This document shows, piece by piece, positions 44,047 to 53,799 of a stretch of DNA of 64,000 nucleotides. Positions within the stretch are counted from its first letter, which is position 1. Each line of letters opens with the position of its first letter. Under the pieces are notes generated by a model, which saw only the letters and a list, made by a program, of their open reading frames with translations, did no database searches and was not told where the DNA came from. Origin of the DNA: Paractinoplanes tereljensis (lineage in GTDB: Bacteria > Actinomycetota > Actinomycetes > Mycobacteriales > Micromonosporaceae). A program made the translations under genes and the position numbers. The stretch is taken from positions 1 through 64,000 of the forward strand of contig NZ_BOMY01000064.1 in the NCBI RefSeq assembly GCF_016862435.1, given 5' to 3'.

Positions 44047-45953
44047 TCGTGCGGACCGACGCCGGCGCACCGGCCCGGCTCCGGCTCCCCCTCGCGGCGG
44101 CGGTCGATCATCCGCTGGTGGACCTCTGCACCGCGGCCGAACAGCGAGCCCGGTCGAGCCGGTGCTACGTGCGCACCTCGGTCGGCGAGCGGCTACGGGT
44201 GACGTCGGCGGGCCCGGCGATCCACCAGGCCGATCCGATGACCGGGCTGGAGGTGATCAGCCGTATCGAGATGCTCGGGGAGGCAGCGATCGAACTGCGG
44301 CACACGGTGCGCAACGGCGGGTCCAGCCCGGTGACGCTGACCGCCGTGACCAGCTTCGGTTTCCGGATCCGGCCCGAGGCAGCCGAGGTGACCTGGGGAG
44401 AGAGCAGCTGGCTGGCCGAGCAACGGTGGCGGACCGAGCCGCTGCGCGATCATCTGCCGGACGTCGGGCTGCCGCTGCACGACCAGGACGGCCGGGGCCG
44501 CTGGGTGGTGGTGAGCCACGGTTCCTGGTCGACCGGCGAGCATCTGCCGATCGGCGTGCTCAGCGTCGGCGACCAGGCCGTCGGCTGGGAACTGGCCACC
44601 AGCAGCCCGTGGCTGTGGGAGTGCGGCGAAGCTCTCGACGGCGTCCACGTCACCGGGCTCGGCCCGGCCGGGATCGAGCACGGCTTCGCCGTGACGCTGG
44701 CACCCGGCGACGAGTTCGCCGCGGCACCGGCCCTGCTGGCCTGGTCCGACCACGGCCGCGACGGCGTCGTCGCGGCTCTCACCGTGGCCCGGCGAGCCCG
44801 GCGGCAGGCGACGCTCGGCGGTCTGCCGGTCGTCTACAACGACTTCATGAACACGCTGATGGGCGACCCGTCCACCGAGAGGGTGGTGCCCCTGATCGAC
44901 GCGGCGGCGGACGCCGGTGCGGAGGTGTTCTGCGTCGACGCCGGCTGGTTCGCCGACGACGGCGACTGGTGGCACACCGTCGGCGCGTGGCGCGAGGCAC
45001 CGGGCCGGTTCACCGGCGGCCTGAGCACGGTTCTCGACCACATCCGGGCGCGCGGTATGACCGCCGGGCTGTGGCTGGAGCCCGAGGCGATGGGGACCGG
45101 GAGCCCGGCGGTGCCGGAGCTGCCGGAGGCGGCCTACCTTCAGCGCCACGGGGAGCGGGTCGTCGAGCACGAGCGCTACCACCTCGACTTCCGGCACCCG
45201 GCGGTGCGGGAACGGCTCGACGAGGTGGTCGACCGGCTGGTCGCCGAGTTCGGGGTCGGCTTCCTGAAGCTCGACTACAACATCGACCCGGGCGCCGCGG
45301 ACGGGCTGCTCGAACACGGCCGCGCCTACCGGGACTGGCTGCGGGACCTCGGCCACCGGCACCCCGGCCTGCTGATCGAGAACTGCGCCTCCGGCGGCAT
45401 GCGGGCCGACGCCGCCCTGCTGCAGGTCTCCTCGATCCAGTCCACCTCCGACCAGCAGGACCACCTCCGGTACGCCGCGATCGCCGCCGCCGCGCCGATG
45501 AGCATGCCGCCCGAGCAGGCCGGCAACTGGGCCTACCCGAGCGCGGAGATGACGCCGGCCGAGACGGCGTTCGCGATGCTCGGCGGCATCACCGGCCGGC
45601 TCTACCTGTCCGGCTTCCTGCACCGGCTCGACGAGACCCGCCAAGGATTGGTCGTCGAAGGGGTCCGGGTGCACAAACGGTGGCGCACCGCGATCGCCGA
45701 GGCGACGCCCTCCTGGCCGCTGGGCCTGCCGGGCTGGACCGACACCGCGCTCGCATTGCGCCTCGACAACCTGCTCGCGGTGTGGTCCCGCGCGCACGAC
45801 GCGGAGATACTGCTGCCCGGCGTCACGTCGGTGGAGCAGCTCTATCCCGCCGCCGCACCAGCGTGGCCGACCATCCCCGACCCGGAAGGCTTGCGGCTCC
45901 GGCTCCCCGGCGCCGTCGACGCCCGCCTCTACCTGATCCGGACGGAGTCCTGA
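44043..45953 (+). CDS. Cytoplasmic GH36 alpha-galactosidase
   Basis: 636 residues. An N-terminal beta-sandwich precedes a barrel with nucleophile Asp411 in FLKLDYN and acid/base Asp470 in STSDQQD; ENCASGG (446-452) is the family's third landmark. No signal peptide. It would release alpha-galactose (or a related alpha-sugar) from imported hemicellulose or raffinose-type oligosaccharides. The GTG start is chosen for its four-base overlap with the GH43 stop. Confidence 0.92.
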   Translation: MIVRTDAGAPARLRLPLAAAVDHPLVDLCTAAEQRARSSRCYVRTSVGERLRVTSAGPAIHQADPMTGLEVISRIEMLGEAAIELRHTVRNGGSSPVTLTAVTSFGFRIRPEAAEVTWGESSWLAEQRWRTEPLRDHLPDVGLPLHDQDGRGRWVVVSHGSWSTGEHLPIGVLSVGDQAVGWELATSSPWLWECGEALDGVHVTGLGPAGIEHGFAVTLAPGDEFAAAPALLAWSDHGRDGVVAALTVARRARRQATLGGLPVVYNDFMNTLMGDPSTERVVPLIDAAADAGAEVFCVDAGWFADDGDWWHTVGAWREAPGRFTGGLSTVLDHIRARGMTAGLWLEPEAMGTGSPAVPELPEAAYLQRHGERVVEHERYHLDFRHPAVRERLDEVVDRLVAEFGVGFLKLDYNIDPGAADGLLEHGRAYRDWLRDLGHRHPGLLIENCASGGMRADAALLQVSSIQSTSDQQDHLRYAAIAAAAPMSMPPEQAGNWAYPSAEMTPAETAFAMLGGITGRLYLSGFLHRLDETRQGLVVEGVRVHKRWRTAIAEATPSWPLGLPGWTDTALALRLDNLLAVWSRAHDAEILLPGVTSVEQLYPAAAPAWPTIPDPEGLRLRLPGAVDARLYLIRTES

Positions 45954-46600
45954 TGAAAGCACTGATCGTCCGCGGCGGCTGGGACGGCCACCAGCCGGTC
46001 GCCTGCACCGAACTGTTCCGCGGGTTCCTGGAAAAGCACGGCTTCGCCGTCCAAACAGCCGAAACCCTTGATGTGTACGCCGATCAGAGCGTGCTCGCCG
46101 ACACGGACCTGATCGTCCAGTGCTGGACCCGCGGTCGCCTGACCGCCGAGCAGGAGACCGGCCTGGTCGAGCGGGTCCAAGCCGGCGCCGGATTCGCCGG
46201 CTGGCACGGCGGCGTCCTCGCGGTCGGCTACGAGGCCGCCCGGTACCAGTACATGGTCGGCGGCCGCTTCCTGAACCATCCCGGCGGCCTGATCGACTAC
46301 CGGGTGGACATCACCGGCACCGACCCGATCACCGCCGGTCTCAACAGCTTCGACGTACACACCGAGCAGTACTGGTGCCACGTCGATCCGACCCTGAACG
46401 TGTTGGCCACGACCACGTTCACCGGCGCGCACGGCGCCCCGGAGACGGCCGGCGCGGTGATGCCGGTCGCCTGGACCCGCCACTTCGGCGCGGGCCGCGT
46501 CTTCGTCTCCACCCTGGGCCACTCCCCCGCCGACCTCGAACTGCCACCAACCCGCACGCTGACCGAACGCGGTCTCCTCTGGGCGGCGGGCCGGGCATGA
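45953..46600 (+). CDS. ThuA-domain protein (trehalose-utilisation-like)
   Basis: 215 residues with the class I glutamine-amidotransferase-like ThuA fold: ALIVRGGWDGHQP, FAGWHGGVLAV, HTEQYWCHVDP and VAWTRHFGAGRVFVSTLGH. ThuA proteins recur in sugar-utilisation operons, where they help oxidise or isomerise keto-sugars; the precise reaction is not settled. Its ATG shares one base with the GH36 stop (TGATG). Confidence 0.85.
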   Translation: MKALIVRGGWDGHQPVACTELFRGFLEKHGFAVQTAETLDVYADQSVLADTDLIVQCWTRGRLTAEQETGLVERVQAGAGFAGWHGGVLAVGYEAARYQYMVGGRFLNHPGGLIDYRVDITGTDPITAGLNSFDVHTEQYWCHVDPTLNVLATTTFTGAHGAPETAGAVMPVAWTRHFGAGRVFVSTLGHSPADLELPPTRTLTERGLLWAAGRA

Positions 46601-47352
46601 CGGGCTACTTCACCGACAGCGGGGGTGCGGATCGCCCCGTGCTGCTGCTGGTGCACGGCTGGGGTTCCGACTCCGGCACCTGGGCCACGCTCGTGCCCTT
46701 CATGGAGCGGTACCGGGTGATCACCGTGGACGTGCGCGGGCACGGCCGGTCCGGCGCGGACGACGGGCGCGGTTTCGACCCGGAAGTGATCGCCGAGGAT
46801 CTCGTCGCCGTGCTCGACCACGCCGGCGTCCGGCAGGTGGTGGCGATCGGGCACTCCTGGGGCGGGCAGCTGGTGACGGCGCTGGCGGTCACCCACCCCG
46901 ACCGGGTCGCCGCCCTGGTGGTGCTCGACCCGGCCTACGGCGCTTCGTCCGAGGCCGAGCTGCGGGTGTTGCGCGATCGGTGGTACTCCCCCGATGCCCT
47001 GGCGGCTTTCGACGAGTTCGCCGAGGGGGCGTTCGTACCGGCCACTCCGCCGGCGGTCCGCGACCAGGTGCGGGCCGGCCTGCGGGCTACCGATACGCGG
47101 GTGCTGGCCGACGCCTTCGTCGCGATGTACCTGACCGAGCGGTCGTTCGGGCTGCGCGCCGCCACCGAGCGGTACCTCAGCCGGGTCACCGCACGCACGC
47201 TGAGCATCTTCGCCGACCCGGCCGCCGCCGCGTGGGCGCGCCGCCTGCCCGCCGCACCGGGCTCCCGGGTCGACGACTGGCCCGGCACCGGCCACTATCT
47301 TCATCAGGAGCAACCGGAGCGATTGGCCCGCACCATCACCGACTGGCTGTAG
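46597..47352 (+). CDS. Alpha/beta hydrolase
   Basis: 251 residues: oxyanion HGWG, nucleophile Ser in GHSWGG (about residue 89), late His in GTGHYLHQE, and a typical cap domain. No signal. Coupled to ThuA (ATGA overlap), so it belongs to the glycan operon. A cytoplasmic esterase or lactonase acting on acetylated sugars or sugar lactones is a reasonable guess. Confidence 0.85.
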   Translation: MTGYFTDSGGADRPVLLLVHGWGSDSGTWATLVPFMERYRVITVDVRGHGRSGADDGRGFDPEVIAEDLVAVLDHAGVRQVVAIGHSWGGQLVTALAVTHPDRVAALVVLDPAYGASSEAELRVLRDRWYSPDALAAFDEFAEGAFVPATPPAVRDQVRAGLRATDTRVLADAFVAMYLTERSFGLRAATERYLSRVTARTLSIFADPAAAAWARRLPAAPGSRVDDWPGTGHYLHQEQPERLARTITDWL

Positions 47353-47400
47353 AAACCGCTATCACGCAGACCGCTCCTCGATCCGGGTCTTGCCTCGAAA

Positions 47401-47422
47401 ATGTAACAGCAACCGGTTACAT
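47401..47422. promoter_or_regulatory. Inverted repeat ATGTAAC-N8-GTTACAT before LacI gene
   Basis: Perfect 7-base arms, with AACCGGTT forming the inner part, 37 bases upstream of the LacI GTG. Likely autoregulatory operator. It does not match the GTAAGCG consensus closely, although GTAAC/GTTAC half-sites are related. Confidence 0.6.
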
Positions 47423-47458
47423 TGTCAGACATCATGCACGGACGGGCAGGGGTGTGCG

Positions 47459-48538
47459 GTGGGAACGGAACGACGCAGTCGCGGTACGCATGAGGCAGCG
47501 CTGACGATCCGGGACGTGGCGGAGCGCGCCGAGGTCTCGGTGGCGACCGTGTCCCGGGTGCTGGCCGGCAACTACCCGGTGGCGGCCAAGACCCGGCAGC
47601 GGGTCATGCGCGCGGTCCGCGAACTCAACTACGTGGTCAACACCCACGCCCGCGCCCTGGCCGGGGTGCGCACCGAGACGGTCGCGTTCGTGCTCAACGA
47701 CGTGCGCGGCCCGTCGTTCAGCGCGGCGGCCTACGGCGTCGAGCGGGAGGCGAACCAGCGCGGCCGGCTCTGCCTGATCTGCACCACCGAGGGCGACCAG
47801 GAGCGGGAGTTGGCCTTCATGCAGCTGATGCGCGAGCAGCAGGCCAGCGCGGTGATCCTGATCGGCGGCGTCCGCGACGACGAGCAGTACCGGGAGCGCT
47901 ACACCGAGATCGCCCAGGGACTGCACGCCGTGGGTTCCCGGCTGGTGCTCTGCGGACGGCCGTCGCTGGGTGCTGACGTGCCCGCCACCACCGTCGAGTA
48001 CGACAACGAGGGCGGCGCCTACGCGATCACCACCAACCTGCTGGCCAACGGTCACCGCCGCATCCTCTACCTGGGCGGCATGCTGGAACACACCACCAGC
48101 GTGGGCCGGCTGCTGGGCTATCACCGCGCCCTGGCCGACTTCGGGGTCGCCCCGGACCCGACGCTGATCGAGCACGGCGAGTTCACCCGGGTCTCCGGCT
48201 ACGAGCGCACCAGGGCCTGGCTGCAGCAGGGCGCCGGCCGGTTCACCGCGATCTTCGCGGAGACCGACATGGTCGCGGCCGGTGCGCTCGCCGCGCTGGA
48301 GGACGCCGGGGTGCGGGTGCCCGACGACATCTCGCTGGTGGGTTACGACGACATCGAGCTCGCCTCGGACCTGCGGCCCCGGCTGACCACCGTGCACGTG
48401 CCCTACGAGGAGCTGGGCCGCACGGCCGTCCGGCTGGCGATCGACCTCAAGGAGGGCCGGTCCCGCGAGGGCGATCAGCACGTCGTGCTCGGCACCCACG
48501 TGGTCGTCCGGCAGTCGGTGGCCCGGCTTCATCACTGA
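47459..48538 (+). CDS. LacI-family repressor of the GH43/ABC glycan genes
   Basis: 359 residues. LacI headpiece (LTIRDVAERAEVSVATVSRVLAGNYPVAAKTRQRV) with the sugar-binding core ending LVGYDDIELASDLRPRLTTVHVPYEELGR. GTG at 47459 is the start nearest the helix-turn-helix; an upstream TTG would begin in the operator region. Placed between the GH43 operon and the sugar ABC operon, it is the best candidate for the GTAAGCG sites (inference). Confidence 0.92.
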   Translation: MGTERRSRGTHEAALTIRDVAERAEVSVATVSRVLAGNYPVAAKTRQRVMRAVRELNYVVNTHARALAGVRTETVAFVLNDVRGPSFSAAAYGVEREANQRGRLCLICTTEGDQERELAFMQLMREQQASAVILIGGVRDDEQYRERYTEIAQGLHAVGSRLVLCGRPSLGADVPATTVEYDNEGGAYAITTNLLANGHRRILYLGGMLEHTTSVGRLLGYHRALADFGVAPDPTLIEHGEFTRVSGYERTRAWLQQGAGRFTAIFAETDMVAAGALAALEDAGVRVPDDISLVGYDDIELASDLRPRLTTVHVPYEELGRTAVRLAIDLKEGRSREGDQHVVLGTHVVVRQSVARLHH

Positions 48539-48547
48539 AGCCGGGCC
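48520..48547. terminator. Bidirectional terminator hairpin
   Basis: GGCCCGGCTTCA, loop TCAC, then TGAAGCCGGGCC: a perfect 12-bp stem that includes the LacI stop codon and lies between the convergent LacI gene and the 973-residue Tat gene (stop at 48555). It probably terminates both transcripts. Confidence 0.8.
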
Positions 48548-48554
48548 GATAACC

Positions 48555-51476
48555 TCAGCGCGCGTCCGGGTCGTACAGGACGAGGGTGGTCTGCGGCGCC
48601 AGCCGCACCGGGTGGTGCGGCACCACCGCGCGGCCGGTCCGCAGGTCGCGGGCGCGGGTGCCGCAGGCCGGCAGATAGGTGACGGTCCGGTCGGTGGAGG
48701 TGTTCATGACCACCGTGTAGCCGGCGTACTCGAGCACGTACATCGGCGCCTTGCCGACCAGGACCTTCTCCACCCCGACGGTGGTGGAACCGAGCGCCGG
48801 GTCCGGGACGTCGGCGGGTATCGGTGCCAGGTAGAACTTCTCCCCGGCGAACACCTGATGGACCTTTTCGCCGGGGTAGGCGAAACCGCCGGCCGGGATC
48901 GTCGAGGCCTGGCCCGAGTCGTTGATGGCGAAGTCCCAGCACGCCCAGTCCTGCACCGTGTAGGTGTTCCGCGGATCCTTGGCGAAGATCGACGTCTCCC
49001 GTACGGTCGCGGACCGTTCCGACTGCGGGGTCAGCAGATGCACCCGGGCCATGTCGTTGACGCCCTGCTTGGCCCGCCAGTAGAGGGACGCGTAGAAGAT
49101 CTCCTCCCCGCGCTTGATCGCCACGCAGGCGTCGGTCTCGTCGGTGAAGACGAAGTCCGGGGCACCCCAGCGGCCCGGCAGCCGCTTGCCGCTGTCCGCG
49201 AGCTTCTGGAACGCGGGCCAGTCGTGGGCGATGAACCGGAACGCGTTGAGCCCGACCCGGGTGTAGAGGCTGGTGCTGACGAACAGGTCGAGCTGCGGCG
49301 CGAGCTGGCCGTCGGCGATCATCTGGTGCGCCCACCCGGTCAGGTCGGGGTCGGGGAACACCGCCACCGCCTCGAGCGGGTGGCCGTCCCAGTCGGTGCG
49401 CTGGACGTAGACCAGATCCCCCGGGTACGGCTCGTTGCGCCAGCCGATCTGCGTCTCGATCCGCATGCCGCGGTGACCCTCCAGGTCCTCGCCGGGGTGC
49501 CGGAACCAGGACCGCACCTTGATCATCTCGACCATCCGCTTGCGGAGTGCTTCGTCCGGCACGCCACCCTTGCCCTGGGTCACCGCCTCGTACATCCGCA
49601 CGAGCATGCCGGAGATCTCGCCGTAGTCGGCGACGTAGCCGAGTTCGCGGGTCAGGCCCTTCGGGGTGGCCACGCGGTAGTCGTGGCCGAGCGTCCAGGT
49701 GGCCTCGCCGTCGGCGGTCTCCGGGCCGCGCCACGGCACCATGCCGAGTGACTCGTAGATCCACCGTTTCGCCCGCGCCTCGGGCCACGCGTCGGCGGGC
49801 GACAGCAGCGCCAGGCCGCGGTTGCACTCGTAGATGCCGATCGCGGTGAACTGGGCCTGGTTGGTGTAGTGGCGCTGGTGCTGCCGCCAGTACTCGCGAC
49901 TGGCCAGCATCATGTCCCGGTAGGCCTGCCGGCGCGGGACGGCACCGGCGACCACCGGCGGCGGCGCGGTGATGGTGACGTCGTCGTACCAAACGGTCTG
50001 CCCGCCGTTCGTGACCAGCCAGAACTCGTACTGGGTGGCGCCGGCCGGGACCGGCACGGTCCTGGTCAGCTCCTGCCAGCCGGCGGTGCCGGTGGTCACG
50101 AAGTGATCCGGTGAGCCGCCCACGTACGTCCCGGCGGCGTCCCAGAACTGGACCAGGACGTGCGGGGTGGATGCCGCGCCGTCGGTGTTGGCCCACACCG
50201 AGTAGGTGAGCTCGCCCGGACCGACCAGGCTCCGCGACGACGGCGTGACCAGGATCGTCTGGCCGGCCGAGACCATCTTCAGCGAGGCGGTGCCGCCACG
50301 GACCACGGTGGTGTCGCGGGAGATGGTGCCGTTGGCGGCCCAGCCCGGCACGGTCCAGTTCGACGGGGTCGCCGCGCCGACCTCGAAGCCCAGGTTGGCC
50401 AGCCCGACCTGGCCGGCGACCACGTCCCGGTCCAGGGCCGGCTGGAGTTCGTCCCACGCCTTGCTGAGGACCAGCCCGACCCGGCCGAAGCCCTCCCACT
50501 GCTGGTCGGAGGCGGTCAGCACGGCGTCGTCGGCGAGCCAGGCCCGGTATCGGCCGTCGATCGCCTGGCAGACCCGTTCGAGGGCGTCCGGGTTCCGGTA
50601 GGCCGGCGAGTCCGCCCAGAAGTAGCCCTCCAGCAGGGTGAGGTATGCCCAGCCGTCGAACGAGGACGGCGCCTTGGTGTAGAGCAGCGTGTTCTGGTCG
50701 GCGAGGACCCGGGCGCGGACCGCCGCGATCCGCTGGGCGTCGGTGTTCGGCCGGGTGGTCGGCGTCGCGGTCGTGCCGTACACGTCGCCGGCCGCCGGCC
50801 TGAAGTGCGGCGCCGTGTGGGTGTAGGCCCGGTAGATGCCGCGGGTCGGCGTGGTGATCGGGTAGTAGAAGCCGGCCGAGTTCTGGCCGTACGCGTAGAT
50901 CCGGCCCATCGCCTGGATGGTGACCTCGAGGGTGCGCCGGCCTCGCGTACGGCTCAGCGGCAGCGGCAGGGTGTGGGTGTAGAAGCGGCCCGGCAGCCGG
51001 GGCGCCAGGTCGATGAGGTCGATGTTGTCGACGACGGCCTGGTCGAACCAGCCCAGGATGTCGCCGTCCAGGAAGAGCTGCAAGCGCCAGTCGTTGTCGG
51101 CCTTCGGGGAGAGGTCGCTGCCCCAGAACTTCACGGTGACGTAGTTGGTGGCGACCGGGTCGACGCGCAGGGTGCAGGTGACGCTGCCGCCCCACCAGTC
51201 GGCCGGGACGCGTGGCTGCAGCACCCGGGCGGTCTGGCCGAGTCCACCGGCCACCACCGCGGACGATTCGGCGGTGACGCTGTGCGAGCGTTCGGAGGCG
51301 GCGTCGCCGAAGACGACGGTGTCCAGTGCGGTGCCGGGGGTGGGCCGTACGGCGGTGGATCCCAGCTCCGGGGCCGCGGCGGCAGGCGCCGCCGACCAGG
51401 GCAAGGCGGGAACCGCGGCGGCCGCGGCGGCGACTCCGGTGGTGCGTAGAAGGCCGCGGCGGCTGATCGGATTCAT
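48555..51476 (-). CDS. Large Tat-exported protein, probably polysaccharide-active, family not recognised
   Basis: 973 residues. Tat signal (SRRGLLRTTGVAAAAAAVPALP, residues 5-26), a beta-sandwich-like region 60-195, a helix-rich region 245-355, a CBM_4_9-like module 360-505 (LGFEVGAATPSNW; QTVWYDDVTI), a long helix-rich region 515-800 and a beta-rich tail 860-973 (YVLEYAGYTVVMNTS; LAPQTTLVLYDPD). The layout recalls polysaccharide lyases of the alpha/alpha-toroid plus beta-sandwich type, but I recognise no catalytic signature. Trp- and Tyr-rich segments such as TDWDGHPLEAV may line a sugar cleft. It is divergent from the sugar ABC operon and likely acts outside the cell on its substrate. Confidence 0.8.
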   Translation of the reverse strand: MNPISRRGLLRTTGVAAAAAAVPALPWSAAPAAAAPELGSTAVRPTPGTALDTVVFGDAASERSHSVTAESSAVVAGGLGQTARVLQPRVPADWWGGSVTCTLRVDPVATNYVTVKFWGSDLSPKADNDWRLQLFLDGDILGWFDQAVVDNIDLIDLAPRLPGRFYTHTLPLPLSRTRGRRTLEVTIQAMGRIYAYGQNSAGFYYPITTPTRGIYRAYTHTAPHFRPAAGDVYGTTATPTTRPNTDAQRIAAVRARVLADQNTLLYTKAPSSFDGWAYLTLLEGYFWADSPAYRNPDALERVCQAIDGRYRAWLADDAVLTASDQQWEGFGRVGLVLSKAWDELQPALDRDVVAGQVGLANLGFEVGAATPSNWTVPGWAANGTISRDTTVVRGGTASLKMVSAGQTILVTPSSRSLVGPGELTYSVWANTDGAASTPHVLVQFWDAAGTYVGGSPDHFVTTGTAGWQELTRTVPVPAGATQYEFWLVTNGGQTVWYDDVTITAPPPVVAGAVPRRQAYRDMMLASREYWRQHQRHYTNQAQFTAIGIYECNRGLALLSPADAWPEARAKRWIYESLGMVPWRGPETADGEATWTLGHDYRVATPKGLTRELGYVADYGEISGMLVRMYEAVTQGKGGVPDEALRKRMVEMIKVRSWFRHPGEDLEGHRGMRIETQIGWRNEPYPGDLVYVQRTDWDGHPLEAVAVFPDPDLTGWAHQMIADGQLAPQLDLFVSTSLYTRVGLNAFRFIAHDWPAFQKLADSGKRLPGRWGAPDFVFTDETDACVAIKRGEEIFYASLYWRAKQGVNDMARVHLLTPQSERSATVRETSIFAKDPRNTYTVQDWACWDFAINDSGQASTIPAGGFAYPGEKVHQVFAGEKFYLAPIPADVPDPALGSTTVGVEKVLVGKAPMYVLEYAGYTVVMNTSTDRTVTYLPACGTRARDLRTGRAVVPHHPVRLAPQTTLVLYDPDAR

Positions 51477-51743
51477 GGCAGACGTCTCCTTCGAACGGGT
51501 ACGTGCGAGCGAGAAACAGCTACTGGGAGTGATCGCAACCGGGGAGGGAGGGGAGTCACCTCGCGTGGTCGATGAAGTACACGCTTACATCGGAGGCCAT
51601 CATTCGGCCCTGACGGCGGCTCGGTCAAGAGGCAAAGATTTCGGCACCGTTTCGCGAACACGATCCGGCGGCTGGCCCGAATTCGCCGGAATGATGCCTC
51701 TGAAGTGCGATGTAGCAGCCTGGAGACGGTCGCGCTGAGATTC

Positions 51744-51772
51744 TTGACACAGGGACAGGCGCGTTCTATGTT
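51744..51772 (+). promoter_or_regulatory. Sigma70-type promoter of the sugar ABC operon
   Basis: TTGACA, a 17-base spacer, then TATGTT, about 107 bases upstream of the permease GTG. The operator at 51787 starts 15 bases downstream of the -10, the usual blocking position for a LacI repressor. The remaining 51477-51743 carries only an operator-like GTACACGCTTAC at 51578 near the Tat gene, and nothing else I can name. Confidence 0.7.
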
Positions 51773-51786
51773 GCGGGAACAAATCT

Positions 51787-51800
51787 AGTAAGCGTTTTCT
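51787..51800. promoter_or_regulatory. LacI-type operator AGTAAGCGTTTTCT
   Basis: Identical over 14 bases to 26279-26292 and related to 42466-42479 and 42521-42540. It sits just downstream of the promoter -10, so a bound repressor would block the sugar transporter operon. Confidence 0.72.
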
Positions 51801-51878
51801 GTTGACCGCCGGAACGCGGGTGCCACGCCACCAGCGCGCAGACACGATGAGTAACCAGAAATCGTCGGGAGGAACCCT

Positions 51879-52889
51879 GTGACGGAAATCGGCACCGCTG
51901 CGGCGGAACGGTCCGTGAGCAGCACGCCGCCGGCCGCCGCGCCCGCCCCGGCGAAACCGGAACGCACTCGGCGACCGGCCGGGCGGGTCCAGTCCAGCCT
52001 CGGCGTCTCGCTCCTGGCCGTCCCGGCCCTGCTGTACCTGATCGTCTTCCACTACCTGCCGATGGCCGGACTGGTGGTGGCCTTCAAGGAGTTCGACATC
52101 TCCCAGGGGATCTTCGGCAGTCCCTGGTCCGGCCTGGACAACTTCCGCTACTTCTTCAGCTCCGGCGACGCCGGGCGCATCCTGCTCAACACGATCTTCC
52201 TGAACGTGCTGTTCCTGGCGGCCACGCTCGCCGCCGGGGTCACCCTCGCGCTCATGCTCAACGAGATCCGCGGCCGGTTCTTCAAGCGGATCGCCCAGTC
52301 GGCGGTCTTCTTCCCGTACTTCGTCTCGCCGATCGTCATCAGCATCATCCTGCAGGTGCTGCTGGCCGGCGTGGGCGGCTCCGGCGGCCTGGTCAACGAC
52401 GCGCTGCTCGGTCTCGGCCTGCCGCAGGTCAGCTGGTACACCGAGCCCGGACCGTGGCCGTGGATCCTCACCTTCGTCAAGGTGTGGCAGCTCGGCGGCT
52501 ACATGAGCGTGATCTTCCTGGCCGCGATCACGTCCATCCCGGAGGAGGTCTACGAGGCGGGTGCCATCGACGGTGCCTCCCGGGCCCAGCTGGCCTGGCG
52601 GGTCACCCTCCCGATGCTCCGGCCCACCGCGGCCATCCTGCTGGTCCTCGGCGTCGGCCGGATCTTCTACGGCGACTTCGGCACCATCTACGCGATCGTC
52701 GGCGACAACGGCACGCTCTTCCCGAGCACCGACGTCATCGACACGTACGTCTTCCGGTCCCTGCGCCAGCTCGGCGACTTCGGCACGACCGCGGCGGTCG
52801 GCCTCTTCCAGTCGGTCGTCGGCTTCGTCCTGGTGACGATCGCCGTACTGATCCAGCGCCGGTACAGCAAGGAGAACTCGATCCTGTGA
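51879..52889 (+). CDS. ABC transporter permease (LplB/MalF type)
   Basis: 336 residues with six predicted membrane helices and the ATPase-contact EAA loop (EEVYEAGAIDGASRAQLAWRVTLPMLRP). The charged 45-residue N-terminus ends before LGVSLLAVPALLYLIVFHYLPM. It matches the oligosaccharide CUT1 permeases LplB/YtcP. GTG with GGGAGGA upstream; its stop overlaps the second permease start (GTGA). Confidence 0.92.
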   Translation: MTEIGTAAAERSVSSTPPAAAPAPAKPERTRRPAGRVQSSLGVSLLAVPALLYLIVFHYLPMAGLVVAFKEFDISQGIFGSPWSGLDNFRYFFSSGDAGRILLNTIFLNVLFLAATLAAGVTLALMLNEIRGRFFKRIAQSAVFFPYFVSPIVISIILQVLLAGVGGSGGLVNDALLGLGLPQVSWYTEPGPWPWILTFVKVWQLGGYMSVIFLAAITSIPEEVYEAGAIDGASRAQLAWRVTLPMLRPTAAILLVLGVGRIFYGDFGTIYAIVGDNGTLFPSTDVIDTYVFRSLRQLGDFGTTAAVGLFQSVVGFVLVTIAVLIQRRYSKENSIL

Positions 52890-53767
52890 GCACCGACATC
52901 CGGCGCCGGCGCGCGCCGCTGGAGCCTTTCACCGTCGTCAGCATCATCGGGGTCAGCCTGTTCATGCTGATCTCGATCGCCCCTCTGTGGCTCATCCTGT
53001 CCGGCTCGTTCACCGCCGAGTCGAAGCTCTCCGAGACCGGCTACAGCCTCTTCCCGCACCCGTTCTCGCTCGACGCCTACCGCACGATCCTGGCCGGCCC
53101 GACCGTCGTCGACGCGTACATCGCCAGTGGCTTCATCACGATCGTCGGCACCGCTCTCGCGCTGGCCTGCACCTCCGGCCTGGCCTGGGTGATCGCCCGG
53201 CGGCTGCCGATGATCAGCCGGCCGCTGGCCGTGCTCACCTACCTGCCGATGCTGTTCACCGGCGGCCTGGTGCCGCTGTACCTGCTCGTAACCCAGTACC
53301 TGCACCTGGCCAACAGCTGGTTCGCGGTGATCCTGCCGCTGCTGGTCGCCCCGTTCCTCGTCTTCATCCAGGTCGGCGCATTCCGCCAGCTCCCCGAGTC
53401 GGTTCTCGAGTCGGCCCGGATCGACGGCGCGAGCGAGCTGCGCATCTTCTGGCGGATCGGCCTCCCGCTGTCCAAGCCGATCCTCGCCGTCGTCGGCCTG
53501 TTCTACGCGGTCAACTTCTGGAACGAGTGGTTCACCGCGCTGCTGTTCATCTCCGACATCGACAAGTTCCCGCTGCCGCTGTTGCTGCAGAACCTGATCG
53601 CCAACGTGTCCGCCTCCACCATGCTGCCCACCTCCGGACAGGCGGTGCCGGTCTACCAGCTGCGACTCGCGCTCACCGTGGTCACCATCGGGCCGATCCT
53701 GCTGGCCTACCCGTTCGCTCAGCGCTACTTCGTCAAGGGCATCACGCTCGGCGCCACCAAGGGCTGA
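52886..53767 (+). CDS. ABC transporter permease (YtcP/MalG type)
   Basis: 293 residues with six membrane helices and an EAA loop (ESVLESARIDGASELRIFWRIGLPLSKPI). It pairs with the upstream permease to form the CUT1 channel. The GTG overlap with the upstream stop fixes the start. Confidence 0.92.
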   Translation: MSTDIRRRRAPLEPFTVVSIIGVSLFMLISIAPLWLILSGSFTAESKLSETGYSLFPHPFSLDAYRTILAGPTVVDAYIASGFITIVGTALALACTSGLAWVIARRLPMISRPLAVLTYLPMLFTGGLVPLYLLVTQYLHLANSWFAVILPLLVAPFLVFIQVGAFRQLPESVLESARIDGASELRIFWRIGLPLSKPILAVVGLFYAVNFWNEWFTALLFISDIDKFPLPLLLQNLIANVSASTMLPTSGQAVPVYQLRLALTVVTIGPILLAYPFAQRYFVKGITLGATKG

Positions 53768-53799
53768 GCACCACCCCCCTTCCTTTTTGGAGTACCCCT

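Noticed and set aside
51570..51590. GTACACGCTTAC as a further LacI operator for the 973-residue Tat protein
   Set aside because: Only a half-site matches GTAAGCG; the other arm diverges, so it is mentioned but not called separately.
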